Assembly (NCBI GenBank): GCA_027485995.1
Contig: JAIXPW010000119.1
Location: 1 to 64,000 of the forward strand
DNA: 64,000 nt
Source: Verrucomicrobiaceae bacterium
GTDB taxonomy: Bacteria; Verrucomicrobiota; Verrucomicrobiia; Verrucomicrobiales; Akkermansiaceae
Direction: 5' to 3'
Below the pieces are notes generated by a model. That model was not told where the DNA came from and made no database searches. It saw only the letters and a program-made list of their open reading frames with translations. Positions 8,689 through 20,200 of this stretch are shown in pieces. Both the position numbers and the translations under genes were made by a program. The stretch's first letter is position 1. Each line of letters starts with the position of its first letter.

Positions 8689-9168
8689 CTACTCCCGCCA
8701 GCTGACCTTTTCCAAGCGCCATCCATCCTCGGTCTTTCTCCAGGTGAACGAGGCATCGCCGGGGCTGTCGATCACCTGGGTGCCGGAAAGCAGGACCCGC
8801 GCCTCGATCCGGGCACGGACGTTGGCCAGATCGCGATCGACGAAAATGGCGTCGATCCGCTCGATTTTGAAGCGCGTCTCCTTGGCATTGTTGCAGAGCC
8901 AGGTGTAGGCGGAGCCAATCTCGCTGCGGTCGAGCGTGCCGTTGGCATCGGCGATCGAGGGGATGTCGAGTTCGACGCTGGGCTGGAGCAGGCTGTCGAG
9001 CTTGAACGAACCCAGGCTGCGACCGGCGGTGCGGGAGCCCGCTTCCAGGGTGAGGACCTGGCAGAGCTCGCGGGTCCGCCGGGCGACGACCTGGGTGGGC
9101 GAGAACCACCAAAGGAGGAACCCGGCCAGTAGAAGCAGGACGGCAGCGATGACGGTCAGGCGCTTCAT
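8689..9168 (-). CDS. Small membrane-anchored protein of unknown function
   Basis: This 159-residue protein has one N-terminal transmembrane segment (about residues 5-25), ending in WWFSP, followed by a soluble domain. The C-terminal half (IDAIFVDRDLANVRARIEA ... WRKTEDGWRLEKVSW) has the alternating strand pattern seen in NTF2/SnoaL-like proteins. The fold assignment is tentative. Its start overlaps the stop of the SulP gene by four bases (9165-9168), so it is translationally coupled to that transporter. Confidence 0.65.
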   Translation of the reverse strand: MKRLTVIAAVLLLLAGFLLWWFSPTQVVARRTRELCQVLTLEAGSRTAGRSLGSFKLDSLLQPSVELDIPSIADANGTLDRSEIGSAYTWLCNNAKETRFKIERIDAIFVDRDLANVRARIEARVLLSGTQVIDSPGDASFTWRKTEDGWRLEKVSWRE

Positions 9169-11036
9169 GATTTCGTAGGATCGTAGTAGATGCGGATGTC
9201 GGCCTTGTCGGTGCCGAGGAACTGCTGGGCGCGCTTGAGGGCATCGCGCGTGGACAGGTTCGGGTTGCTGGGCTTGTGGATGAAGATGTTACTTTCCCCG
9301 GCCTCGCGGTCGCAGCCTTCCTGGAGGGTGACGAGTACGCCGGATTGTTTCAACACCCGATACACTTCGCGGGTGGCTCCGGAGATGAGGATTTGGCGGT
9401 CGTGGGCGCGGGTGAAGCGGATCAGATCCTCCAGGGCCATCACGCTGGTGGCATCGAGGTGGCGGGCGTTCTTCAAGCGCAGGATGATGACCTTCAAATC
9501 AGGATCCGAGACGGTGCGCTGGATCTGGGTGCGGAAGAGTTCCGAGGCCCCGAAAAAGAGGTCGCCCTCGACGTGGACGATGGAGATCGAGGGGATCGGG
9601 CGAGGCCGCTTTTCGCCGCGCTCGCGAAGCTCGCCGGCGTCGTCGAATTCATACTCAATGAGGAAGGGCTTGCTGGCCTTGCGCAGGAAGAGGGTGATGG
9701 AAATGGCGACACCGATGAAGATGGCGACGTGGAGCGGGGTGAGCAGGGTGGCGAGGAAGGTGATGATCAGCACTGCGGCGTCGTCCGAGGTGGAGCGCAG
9801 GCAGATGCGGAGGTGGCGGAGGTTGAAAAGGGCGAGAGCCAGGGCGATGACCAGGGCGGAGAGGGCGGCCTTCGGGACGAAGTCGATGAGCGGCACGCCG
9901 ATGCGGGGCGAGAGGGCGATCAGCACGGCGGCGACGAGGATGTAGATCCCGGCGAAGGTGGAGGCGAAGCGCGATTGAGCCCCGGAGGAGAAGTTCAGGG
10001 CCGAGCGGGTGAGGGACCCCGACGCGGGCATGCCGCCGGCGAAGGCGCTGGCGAGATTGGCCATGCCAACGGAGAGCATGTCCTGGTTGAGGTCCGGATG
10101 ATCGCCGCTGCGGGAGGCGATGGTCTTCGCCATCAGGGTGTTTTCCAGGGCCGACAGGAAGGCGATCGCGAAGGCCACGCCGATGAGCATCGAGATGTCG
10201 TCAAAGATGCTGGGGCCCCCGAACTTCGGCAGGCTGGGAGCGAGGTCCTCGAGGGTGAAGGTGGTGAAATGCGGAACCTTTGACCAAAGGGATGGACCGA
10301 AGTGGATGAGCGATCCGAACACGGCGGAGGAGAGCATCAGCGAGATGGCGAAACCCGGCCAGCGGGGACGCAGTTTCCGCAGCGTGTAGTACACGGCGAG
10401 GGTGCTGACGGCGATCACGAGCGAAGGCCACTCGATCAAGGGCAGGGATCTGAGGATCGAGATCACCAGCGTGACGAAGGTCCGTGAACTGTCGGCCGAC
10501 ATGACTTCGTCGATGCCGAGGGAGTCCTTGAGCTGGTTGGCGATGATCAGCACCGCCGCCCCGGAGGAATAGCCGATCAGGACGCTGCGGGAGATGTATT
10601 GAAGAAGGTCGGCCACCTTCAGCAGGGATCCGGCGATGAGGATCAAGGCGGACATCAGCACGAGCAGGGGGACCAGCTCGGACTCCCGGGCAAGCAGCAG
10701 GGGATTTCCAGCGAAGAGACTGAAAAGCATGAAGGCCGTGGCATTGGTGGGGCCGAGCGAGGTGTGGCGGGAGCCGGCGAACAGCGGAGCCACGAGCGGG
10801 GAGACGATCGCGCAGAGGATGCCGAAGACGATGGGCAGCTGGGCGATCGAGGCGAAGGCCATCGCCTGCGGAATGGCGAGCAGGGTGACATTGAGCGCCG
10901 CGCGGGCATCGAACCTCGCCTTTTCAAGATCGTAGCGCCTCAGACTTCCGATGAACGGAAAGGGCTTCACTTGGCCCGATGTGAGGAACCCCGCGACATC
11001 GCGGGCGGCCCTCGTCAGCGTGCGGCTCAGACTCAT
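9165..11036 (-). CDS. SulP/SLC26-family anion transporter with C-terminal STAS domain
   Basis: SulP proteins move sulfate, bicarbonate or other anions across the inner membrane. The 623-residue product has a long hydrophobic core beginning with ARAALNVTLLAIPQAMAFASIA, the conserved SRSGDHPDLNQDM and GMPASGSLTRSALN segments, and a cytoplasmic STAS domain from about residue 480 (SISIVHVEGDLFFGAS ... NARHLDATSVMALEDL). It is the middle gene of a minus-strand run: ten bases after the LptF/G-type permease and overlapping the following small protein. The substrate is not evident. Sulfate is one option, given the sulfatases elsewhere in the window. Confidence 0.9.
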   Translation of the reverse strand: MSLSRTLTRAARDVAGFLTSGQVKPFPFIGSLRRYDLEKARFDARAALNVTLLAIPQAMAFASIAQLPIVFGILCAIVSPLVAPLFAGSRHTSLGPTNATAFMLFSLFAGNPLLLARESELVPLLVLMSALILIAGSLLKVADLLQYISRSVLIGYSSGAAVLIIANQLKDSLGIDEVMSADSSRTFVTLVISILRSLPLIEWPSLVIAVSTLAVYYTLRKLRPRWPGFAISLMLSSAVFGSLIHFGPSLWSKVPHFTTFTLEDLAPSLPKFGGPSIFDDISMLIGVAFAIAFLSALENTLMAKTIASRSGDHPDLNQDMLSVGMANLASAFAGGMPASGSLTRSALNFSSGAQSRFASTFAGIYILVAAVLIALSPRIGVPLIDFVPKAALSALVIALALALFNLRHLRICLRSTSDDAAVLIITFLATLLTPLHVAIFIGVAISITLFLRKASKPFLIEYEFDDAGELRERGEKRPRPIPSISIVHVEGDLFFGASELFRTQIQRTVSDPDLKVIILRLKNARHLDATSVMALEDLIRFTRAHDRQILISGATREVYRVLKQSGVLVTLQEGCDREAGESNIFIHKPSNPNLSTRDALKRAQQFLGTDKADIRIYYDPTKS

Positions 11037-11046
11037 GCGGCGAGGG

Positions 11047-12144
11047 TTACTTGAAGCGGGAGCGGCGGAACAGCCACAGGCCTAGCAGGACCAGAACGAT
11101 GTTCGGGGTCCAGATGGCGGCGGTGACACTGGCGTCGGTCTTGAACTGATCGGCCAGCATCGAGGCGAGGAAATAGCCGGCCGCGATGAGGATGCTCAGG
11201 ATCAGGCCGCCGGAGGTGTCGCGCCGGCGGCTCTTGATGCCGAGAGGCACGCCGACGAAGGCGAAGGCGAGGCAGGCCATCGAGTAGGCGTAGCGGCGGG
11301 TGATTTCCGAGCGGACGGAGACGCGGGCCCTTTCGCTGAGGCGGGGATCCTCGTTGGCGAACTTGAGGATCTCGTCGTTGGTCATCGCCGCTGGTTTGGG
11401 CTTCTTCGGGCGGGAATCTGAAAAGCTGAGGAACCAATACTGCGCCTGGCCAGCGATGGCGCGGTCGAAGGTGCCGTCCTCCTTCGGGGACTCGATGAAG
11501 GTGTTGTCGAGGGTGAGTTTGAACTGCTGCTCCACTTGGTCGACCATCAGCTCGACGCGCCCGGCATGCACATAGGCGGGCGGTGGGGCGTCGGGGTCGT
11601 TGACCTTGCGGGTCTGGTACATGTGGAAGCCGACCAGGGCGTCTCCGTCCTTCCCCTCGATGAAGACCTTCTGGTTCTTGAAGCGGGACTGCACCGCGCC
11701 GGGGTCGAGCAGGGCGCGGGGATCGCGCATCACCTCGCGGTAGAGGATGTTCTCCATCGAGGCCTTGGCCTTTGGTGCGATGCCGATGTTCATCCAGACG
11801 CTGAGGCCGCAGAGCAGAAGGGCGACGACGAAGACCGGCGCGGCGATGCGTGGGAGGCTGATGCCGGCGACCCGGAAGCCGGTGAGTTCCTGGTCCGAGG
11901 AAAGCCGCCCGAAGACCATGAGCACGGCGGAAAGGAAGCCCCAGGGGATGGTGAACATCAGCGAAACCGGCAGGATGTTGATGGCAAACTGGCCGACGAT
12001 GACGAGCGGGATGTGCTGCTCGACCAGAAGCGGCCGGATTTCCCGGAACAGGCTTCCGAGGACGAGCACAACCGATAGCACGAGGATGGCGAACAAGGTG
12101 CCGAGCAGCACTTGCTTGCCAATGTATCGATCCGAAATCCGCAT
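11047..12144 (-). CDS. LptF/LptG (YjgP/YjgQ)-family permease
   Basis: This family forms the inner-membrane part of the LPS export machine, working with the LptB ATPase. The 365-residue product starts MRISDRYIGKQVLLGTLF, has a set of N-terminal helices including INILPVSLMFTIPWGFLSAVL, a periplasmic beta-rich domain in the middle, and three C-terminal helices. Family members usually occur as two paralogues; only one is visible here, so I cannot say whether it is LptF or LptG. It heads the minus-strand run with SulP. Confidence 0.85.
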   Translation of the reverse strand: MRISDRYIGKQVLLGTLFAILVLSVVLVLGSLFREIRPLLVEQHIPLVIVGQFAINILPVSLMFTIPWGFLSAVLMVFGRLSSDQELTGFRVAGISLPRIAAPVFVVALLLCGLSVWMNIGIAPKAKASMENILYREVMRDPRALLDPGAVQSRFKNQKVFIEGKDGDALVGFHMYQTRKVNDPDAPPPAYVHAGRVELMVDQVEQQFKLTLDNTFIESPKEDGTFDRAIAGQAQYWFLSFSDSRPKKPKPAAMTNDEILKFANEDPRLSERARVSVRSEITRRYAYSMACLAFAFVGVPLGIKSRRRDTSGGLILSILIAAGYFLASMLADQFKTDASVTAAIWTPNIVLVLLGLWLFRRSRFK

Positions 12145-12359
12145 GGTGTCGGGCGACGATGGGCCGGGGACCGTCCGGTGTCGAGGCGCGAGATGTCATT
12201 TCGAATCCGCTGGCCGCCTCCAACTGTTAGGCTCCGTCTGGTCCTATTTTCTTGCCCCTCGACGCCCGATTGTTTCCCTACCGACGTCATTTTGGAAATC
12301 CGCGAGCGTGCGCTTGGCACGGCGTGCGCTTTGCAGTGACCAACCGATTCCGATTTTCC

Positions 12360-12983
12360 ATGTCAGATTTCCCAGTTTCCAACGCTCTTCCGCCGGTTTC
12401 GCGCCGCGGGGCGCTCGCCACGCTCGGTCTTGCCGGACTGGCCCTTGCCGCCGGAACGACCCCGGCGAAGGCCTTCTTTGTCCGGAGATCGGGGGAGTCT
12501 TCCTCCGGCGCGACGCTTGCCGACCTTCCTCCGGAGTGGGTGGCGCATCAGAGCTACCTCCTTCCGGACTATTACCGCTATCTGACTCTGGTGAAGCTGA
12601 CCCGGATCACTCCGGTGCAGGTGATCATGGCCCATGCCAAGGAGCATCAAGGCGTCTGGAACGGCATTCCTCCCAAGTCCATGTGGCCTCGGATCGTCGG
12701 GACTCTCCGGGTTCTCGACCGGGTGGGAGCCGAGCTGAACCAGCCGGTGAAGGAGATCATTTCCGCTTACCGGGCTCCGGCCTACAACGCCCGCTGCCCG
12801 GGGGCGAAAAGCGGTTCCTGGCACCAGGCGAACTACGCGGTGGACGTCTCCTTTCCGACGCATGCCTCGACCGTGACCGCCGTGACGCGCAATCTCCGCG
12901 ACCGGGGGCTATTCAAGGGCGGCGTCGGCGGCTATCCGACCTTCACCCACGTCGATACCCGCGGGGTGAACCTCAACTGGTAA
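12360..12983 (+). CDS. Tat-exported M15-like (DUF882-type) peptidase
   Basis: The 207-residue product has a twin-arginine signal, SRRGALATLGLAGLALA, in its first 35 residues. The mature part shows a D-Ala-D-Ala carboxypeptidase-like zinc site: EIISAYRAPAYNAR, then SWHQANYAVDVSF (His and Asp ligands) and THVDTRG (third His). Proteins of this kind act on peptidoglycan peptides in the periplasm. The ATG at 12360 is preferred because the Tat motif follows at the right distance; the upstream extension lacks coding character. It is convergent with lacI. Confidence 0.8.
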   Translation: MSDFPVSNALPPVSRRGALATLGLAGLALAAGTTPAKAFFVRRSGESSSGATLADLPPEWVAHQSYLLPDYYRYLTLVKLTRITPVQVIMAHAKEHQGVWNGIPPKSMWPRIVGTLRVLDRVGAELNQPVKEIISAYRAPAYNARCPGAKSGSWHQANYAVDVSFPTHASTVTAVTRNLRDRGLFKGGVGGYPTFTHVDTRGVNLNW

Positions 12984-13012
12984 GCGCGGCGGCTCCACAC
13001 CAGCCCATCCGC

Positions 13013-13034
13013 AGGAAAAGGTCAGCTTTTTCCT
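13013..13034. terminator. Hairpin between the converging M15 peptidase and LacI genes
   Basis: AGGAAAAG and CTTTTTCCT form an eight-base stem with one bulged T around a five-base loop. The arms are A-rich and T-rich respectively, so it could end transcription from both sides. It overlaps the LacI stop codon at 13022-13024. Confidence 0.55.
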
Positions 13035-14056
13035 CGGATCGTGGCTCCTGGCACCCAGTCGCTCTCGATCATCATCGACTTCGCGAACGAGGGGATGCCG
13101 AATTCGGAGCGGTGCAGCGCTCCGACCAGCATGTCCAGCGCGGCCACTCCGACGTGCTCGTTGTTCTGGTTCATGCCAGCCCACTCCGGCAGGTCTGCGG
13201 TGCGGTCGAGGTGGATCAGCCCGACCTCGCCGGGTACATCCACCTTCGTCGCGGAAAGCCAGTCCTTGAGCTCGGCGTGGAGCGTGATGATGACGTCCGG
13301 CTGGTGTTCGCGGAACCAGTTGGCGAAGGCCTCGGGAGCCTCGCGGTTGAAATCCAGGCTGGGAATGCGCTCTGACTTCGGGAGCTGGAGCTGACCCATG
13401 AAAAATCCGGCGCTGAACCGGCCGTTGAGATTCTCATCCACCTTCCGCTCGATCACGAGACCGGGCCGCCGATAGCCCAGCGAAATGGCCTCGTTGAAGC
13501 TGTCGAGCGAGGTCGCATACTGGTCGTTGCTCGCGCAGTGGAGCTTCGGTCGGGTGGTGCGCACGCCGACGACCACGCAGGCGAACTGCGTCCAGATCGG
13601 GCTGAAGGCGGTCGGCAGCAGACCATTTTCAAGCACCCCGGTGATGATCAACCCGCGGATGCCGCGCGAGTTCAGGATGGTGGCCAGCCGTTTCGCATCG
13701 ATGTCCGGCTCCCAAAGCCAGAACTCGTCCAGGCTGTAGCCGAGCTGGTTTCCTCGCAGCGTGCTGCCCGCCACCCAGTCGCGGAAGGTCTGGAACTCGC
13801 TCAGCTTGTCGCGCTCGCCAGACGCATTGATCAGTCCAAGGGTGGCCTGGAATTTCTGGGTGCGGCTGGCCCTGAGCTGCGCCATCAAGGCCGCCACGGT
13901 CGGATTCGCCCGATAACCGAGCTTTTCCGCAATCACCTGGATCCGCTGGCGGGTCTCCTCCAGCAGCCTCGGGTCGTTGCGCAGGGCAAGGGAAACGGTG
14001 GATTTTCCGACTCCCGCCGCGTCGGCGATGTGTTGAAGGGTCGGTCGGGATTCCAT
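13022..14056 (-). CDS. LacI-family transcriptional regulator of the alpha-glucan locus
   Basis: The 344-residue protein begins MESRPTLQHIADAAGVGKST, continuing VSLALRNDPRL, a standard LacI helix-turn-helix and hinge. It is followed by a periplasmic-binding-protein-like sensor domain (GLINASGERDKLSEFQTF onward). The ATG at 14056 is chosen because the helix-turn-helix must start there; the frame extends upstream without coding character. It is divergent from the two secreted alpha-glucan enzymes, which start at 14294, and so probably represses them until a maltodextrin-type inducer appears. Inducer and targets are inferred from context. Confidence 0.9.
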   Translation of the reverse strand: MESRPTLQHIADAAGVGKSTVSLALRNDPRLLEETRQRIQVIAEKLGYRANPTVAALMAQLRASRTQKFQATLGLINASGERDKLSEFQTFRDWVAGSTLRGNQLGYSLDEFWLWEPDIDAKRLATILNSRGIRGLIITGVLENGLLPTAFSPIWTQFACVVVGVRTTRPKLHCASNDQYATSLDSFNEAISLGYRRPGLVIERKVDENLNGRFSAGFFMGQLQLPKSERIPSLDFNREAPEAFANWFREHQPDVIITLHAELKDWLSATKVDVPGEVGLIHLDRTADLPEWAGMNQNNEHVGVAALDMLVGALHRSEFGIPSFAKSMMIESDWVPGATIRGKS

Positions 14057-14059
14057 GGG

Positions 14060-14118
14060 TTGAACCGTACAACGTCGGGTTCGTTGTGGCCACCTCATTT
14101 TTGTGTGAACCGTGCCAA
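14060..14118. promoter_or_regulatory. Candidate LacI-family operator pair
   Basis: TTGAACCGTACAA at 14060-14072 is a near-palindrome (TTG.AC-c-GT.CAA), the shape expected for a LacI-type operator. A close relative, GTGAACCGTGCCAA, lies at 14105-14118. Both are in the divergent space between lacI and the GH13/GH57 gene, and the first is only three bases from the lacI start, as expected for autoregulation. Seen by eye only. Confidence 0.4.
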
Positions 14119-14177
14119 CGACCGAGGGAATGTTCCTGACGCCAGTTTCCTTGAGCCAAGGGCAGATGGAGGCCGAT

Positions 14178-14253
14178 CCGTGAAGGGCTTTTCCGTTGCA
14201 GTCCGACCAGTCCGATCCAGATTGGGAGGCTTCGATTTCTGAATCCTTCACGG
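14178..14253. repeat. Nine-base inverted repeat upstream of the GH13/GH57 gene
   Basis: CCGTGAAGG (14178-14186) and CCTTCACGG (14245-14253) are exact inverted repeats about 58 bases apart, and each is flanked by a TTTTCC- or GGAAAA-type stretch. The second copy ends 40 bases before the start codon. It may be a second regulatory site or a leader hairpin. Confidence 0.35.
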
Positions 14254-14293
14254 AAAACCCACCCGGAGGATTCGTCCTCACTCCTTCAAACCC

Positions 14294-17200
14294 ATGATTT
14301 CCAGAGTTCGTCTTTTCGTGATGTCAGGTCTGCTTGGTCTGGCCCTCGCCGTCCCTGCGGCAGGTGAGGCGATGCTCCAGTATTTCAACACCAGCTGGGC
14401 CGAGATCACCCGCAAGATGCCCGAGCTGGCGGAGGCCGGCTATGATTCGCTGTGGTTGCCGCCACCCACGAAAGGCTCCGGCGGCCTGTCGGTCGGCTAC
14501 GATTGCTGGGACCGCTTCGACCTCGGATCGAAGGACCAGCGGGGCAGCGTGCGCACCCGCTATGGCACTGAGGCGGAGCTGCTGGAACTGGTCCGCGTGG
14601 CCCATCGCTTCGGGATCCGGATCTACTTCGACAATGTGATGAACCACAACGCGTTCGATATCCCCGGATACAACGCTTCGACCCCGATCGACCTCTACCC
14701 CGGTTTCCTGCCCGAGGATTTCCATCTGCGGAAAACCGAGGATGGCTTTTACCGGAAATGGGACAACACCCGCAGCTGGAGCGATGCCTGGCAGGTCCAG
14801 AACCTCGGACTTTCCGACCTGATCGACATCGCCACCGAGCCGGGCACCACCAATTTCAACCACGGTCCGACCGAGGGCAGCACGATGCGGAAAATCGACT
14901 TCGTCCGCCATCCGAACCAGCCCGAATACTACTGCTACCTCCCCACCGCGTCCGGACAGAAGCACTCCGCCGGGCAGGGGACCTATGTCGGCTTCGGCCC
15001 GGCAAACGGGATCACCACCGGCATCATCGCCGCGAATCCATCGTTCTACTCAGAGCGGGTCGAGGACCTGCTGCATCGCGCTGCCCGCTGGCAGATCGAC
15101 CGCACCCGCGCGGATGGCCTGCGACTCGATGCCGTGAAGCACACCCCGGCCGACTTTTATGGCGCGACCTATGGGGCGGACAAGGATTCCTCCTCCTATG
15201 GCTACACCGGACAGGTCCAGGTCCAGTTCAACCTCAGCCGCGGCTTCTCCGATTGGAGCAACCATCGCGACAGCCTCTTCAACACCGAGCAGGGTCGGGA
15301 CGATGCCATGCTCTTCGGCGAGCACCTCGGCCAGCCACCGGCCTACGGGCCCTACATCGATGCTGGCATGCGGCTCATCGACAACGATCTTCGCTCCAAT
15401 TTCAACAACCTCCTCGGCAACCCTTCCTCAGGACTCACCGGCTACGACGCGCCGGGTTTCGGTGGCTTCCCGGCCTCGGTTTCAGTGCCCCATGCGCAGA
15501 GCCATGACAACGACTACGCCGCGCGCCGTGAACTCCAGCACGCCTTCTACCTGACCCGGGCTGGCCTTCCCCTCATCTACACCGATGGCAACTATCACGC
15601 CGAAACCCTTGGCGAAAGCGGCGGAGCCTTTCCGCGTCACGCCAACACCGCGTTCCTCGGCCAGTGGGGGGATGCGCGGATTCCCAACCTGCTCCGGGTG
15701 CACCAGGACTTCGCCCGCGGCTGGCAGCGTGGACGCTGGAGCGGCTCCGATCTGGTTTCCTACGAGCGCATCGACGACCGCAGCTTTTCCGAAAGCAACC
15801 AGTCTCTCAAGGAGCGAAAGGGCGTGACCATGCTGATCGCGGTCAACGACAATTACTCCAGCGGCGTCTCGATCCAGGGCGGCACTTCCTTTCCCTCGCA
15901 GGCCGGGGGAGGATCGGAAAACAATCCGAACACCAACGACGAGTATCTCTTCCAGTATGCGCGCGGCTACGGCAGCCAGACCGGATTCTTCACCTATGCG
16001 TCTTCTCTTTCCGGCGTGACGGTGGACAAGGGCAGCTACTTCGTTTTCGCCCCCCGCACCCCGGAGGAATCCGATCTCTGGAAATCCGCAGGCGGTGAGC
16101 CGATCACCCTGCTCCAGGACGGCCAGCAGGTTCCTACGGTGAACGTCGTACGTCGCGACGGTCCCGATGGCGATCCCGCCTTCAATCCGAACGGCGTTGA
16201 GGACCCCAACAACAGCGACTTCGCCTACACGGTCGCGGTTCCGCGCGTCACCTCCGCCACCAACCTGAAGTTCGTCGCCCGCGTCGATGGCTCCGCGGAA
16301 AATGTCCTGCTCCGCCTCGATGGCGGCATCGACCTCAACGGCACCCGGCCTCCAGGAAATGTCGATCCGCTTTTCCGCGACAATCCGCCAGCCGTTTCCA
16401 ACGACAGCTTCCTCGGCTATGAGCAGCCGAACTTCGTCCGCCGCCAGCAGGTCGAGAAATTCGCCGCGCGCGACACCAGCCGGAACCAGTTTGGCTCGAC
16501 CGGTGCCGAGACCTACACCAAGACGATTGGCAGCGGCAGCTTCACCGTGGTCAACGGCCCGACTGGCTCCAACAACTTCTCGAACGACGGCGGCAACCAG
16601 GCTTCATTCCTCTATCATGATCCGGCGCAGGCGGTCGGCGGCACGCCTGGGGGCGGCTGGCCGGGGGGGAATGTTCCGCAGCAGTTTGTCGAGAACGCCT
16701 CCACGATCTCGATCTGGGCGAAACCAAACGGCGTCGGCCTCGGTTTCAAGATGTTCTGCTATTACACCACTGATGGCACCAACCCCGAAGGCGCGGGCGG
16801 CACCGGCACCGGCACGACGAAGGTTTCGGAAATGGCCTTCAGCCACAACCAGGACAGCAACGACTGGTGGATGACCTCGAACATCCCCAAGCCCGCCTCG
16901 GGCAGCGTGTTCAAATACAAGGTCGGCATCCTCAAGGAAGGCTCCTCCAGTGTTTATCCCTCGGGTCCCGATTCGGTGTTCCGGAAAAAGCGGATGATGA
17001 CCGTGTTCGAAACACCAACGATCAATCCTTCGACTCTTAGCTACTCGGCGCACAATGATTACAACTCCACGACCACCGGCCTTCAGGAAGGTTTCCATAT
17101 CATCCGTGGTCGCGCCTTCCTCAAGCGGGATGGAAAAGCACCTCTTTATAACACGTTCTCCCGCACCTTCTACTACGACGCGGCCACTCCCGGCGGGCAG

Positions 17201-20200
17201 ATCGTCTTCCCCGGCAGTGATGGCGAGCAGATCGGCGGCAGCGAATATGGTGCGGTCGTGAGAGCCGACAATTCGGTGCAGGAAGTCTGGTATCGCGTGA
17301 CCGATGGCGAAGCCAGCAACGACGACTCCGCCACCGGCACGAGTAACGGCAACGGAGCCTGGGTCAAGGCCACCGAGATCACGCCCACTGCCGCCATCAC
17401 GCCCACCAATCCCGCCCATGGCCGCGAGTGGCGCTTCAACTATGTCAACATCCCCGCCACCGGCAGCGCCACGCTCGAGGTGCGGCTCAAGGAGTTGAGT
17501 TCCTCGGACGACATGAATCTAACAGATGTGGCCGGGCATTTCACCACGCTCACGCGGACCATCCAGACCCGTGGCCCGGACCTGCGGCTCTTCGTCGCCT
17601 ACCCGCAGGCGGAAGGCGATGTCATCGATGACTCCTATGTGCTCAAGGTTTACTTCTCGAAGAGCCTCGCCGATGGCACCACCGAGGCGACCCTCAAGCA
17701 GCGCTTCACCGTGCGATACGGGGCCAACGAAGGCTGGCCCGCCGGCATCCAGGTGCTCGATCGTGCGGCCTTCTCGATCAACTACAACGAGACCTCCGAC
17801 TACCACGCGCTGGCGTTCCGGGTTCCGAATCTTTTCAACGGCTCGGATGATTTCCTCCACCGCATCGAGGTGACGTATGATCGCGCTGACCCGCTTTCCG
17901 ATCTCGTGGCCACCCGCCGGGTTCGGGCCGCACCGAGCACGCTTCCCAGGGTCACCATTCTCCAGCCCCAGGAGTTCGACAGCAACGGCAAGCTGGTCGA
18001 GATCATCCTCCCCGATGGCCCCGGTGCCGACACGCTGCCCTACACGGTGCGGGTGGAAACCAGCGCCAACGCCACCTCGGTTGCCCTCGGCTTCGAACTC
18101 GGCAGCGGCACGCTCACGCCGGTCGATGCCGATCCGGTCGCCATCGGCATCCAGCCGACCTATCAGGGCTCCAGCGCCTTCTGGGATTTCATTTGGACAA
18201 TCGATGCTCCCGGCACTTTCCGCTTGGTCGCATCCGCCGCAGGTCCGGGAGGAAATGCCGCCGACAAGCGCAACGCCACCGTGATCCGTCGCCAGCAGGT
18301 GGCGGGAAATCCCAGTGATCTCGATGACGATGACGATGGCCTTTCCGACTTCGATGAAGGCACCATCACACCCCTGCCGAATGGATTTCCGACCGATGAC
18401 GTCCGCTACAAGGCGAATTCCGAGCAATGGACCAATGGCGACATCCATGTCCACTTCGCCTACGGAAAGTCCGATCCGCTGCTTCCTGACAGCGATGGCG
18501 ACGGGCTCCCGGACGGCCTCGAGGTCGGCTGGCGCACGCCGTTTTCGGCCACCAATACGGCCACCGACACCAATGACGACTCGTTCCCGAATTTCATCGG
18601 CGACCTCGATCCGCCCTTCTTCAACACCCTCGACAACCTCGGCTCGGTGCCGGGCGTGAACAGCGCTTCCGAAGGTGGTGACCGCACGAAGCGTCTGCGT
18701 GGCTCCACCACCGATCCGGGAAATCCCGACAGCGATGGCGATGGCATTCTCGACGGCGTGGAGGACTCGAACCGCAATGGCTGGGTCGATGGTGACGGAG
18801 CCTCGCTCGGCACGACGACCGCCGCCACCACCGGGCGCAACTGGCCGAACGGCGAGATCGATGTCGGCGAGGTCTGGTTGGAAACCAACCCCGGCAACCC
18901 CGACACCGATGGCGATGGACTTTCCGATGGCTCCGGCGAGGACAAGGATCTCAATGGCGTCATCACCGGTGACTCGAATGCGGATCGCGTCTGGCAATCG
19001 GGCGAAGTCTGGACGGAAACGAATCCCTTGAAAGGCGACACCGATGGCGATGGCCTGCCTGACGGATGGGAAACCGGTTTCGGCCTCAATGCCCTCGACA
19101 ATGGCACCGTGGCCTTCGATGGCAGCACGTCCAATCCCAACAACGGAGCCGCAGGCGATCCGGATCAGGACGGCCTGACCAATCTCCAGGAGCTCGTTGC
19201 CGGAACCGACCCTCGCGTGGACAACACGGTGCCGCCCTTTGCCGGAGAAAAGATCACCATTGGTCCTGTCTCCGAGGCCGAGTCCATCATTCGAGGTGCC
19301 GTGACCAATCGTCAGGAGTTCACCGACTGGAAGATCAGTGACCTCGTCGTGCTCGATGAGTTCGAGGGCGATGGTTCAGGCAATCAGGGAGGCGACACTT
19401 ATCTCGGCAATGATGGCTTCGACAGCTCGCGCGACATCGTGGCATTCTACGCGCGCGACGGCGGCGATCCGGTGGCGGGTGGCACGGATGAGTTCTATTT
19501 CCGCGTGGATTTCCAGGATCTTCAGCCATTCGCCGAAGCGGGAAATCTCGATCTCTATGTGCTCATCGACACCGGCAATCCCACCATCGGCGAGTATGCC
19601 CTTCCAGATGAGGTGGACACCGGCACCCAGATGAAATGGGAGGCAGTGGTCGCGGTTTACAAGTCGAACGACGGTGCGGTCTTCGTCGATACCAACCCCG
19701 CCAACAACACCACCGGCATCAATCAGGACCTGACTTCAAAGGGCGTCCAGCGTCGTGCGGCCGGTTCGCTCAATGGGTTCAAGAAGGCCTACTTCGACAG
19801 CAAGCAGGATGCGGTCGAGTTCTCGATCAGCCGCCAGGCGCTCCGCGATGCGGGATGGCTCGGAGATCCCGCTTCACTTTCGTTCCAGGTCTTCACCACG
19901 CGTGATGGTACGAAAAACAGCCCGCAGGGAGCCGGAGATCTTGGAGGTCGCAGCGACATCCGCGACACGATCTACGACGATTGGCTGGCCGAGGACTACT
20001 GGCGGGACCAAGGCTATATCTCGCAGAACAGCGAGCTGCGCACCTGGTTCTCCTACAACGGTCCGGATCGCGGCAAGCGCGCCAAGGTGATGTCGGTCAT
20101 CCATGGCAACGAGCCGATCCTTCCCGGCTCACAAATCCAACTGCGGCTCAACAACGGCGCGGGTGCCGGATATTACCGGCCCCTCGATGTCCATGACGCC

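Noticed and set aside
17519..18997. 492-codon minus-strand frame inside the GH13/GH57 gene
   Set aside because: Shadow of the calcium-repeat region; rich in Gly, Val and Ile without a domain.
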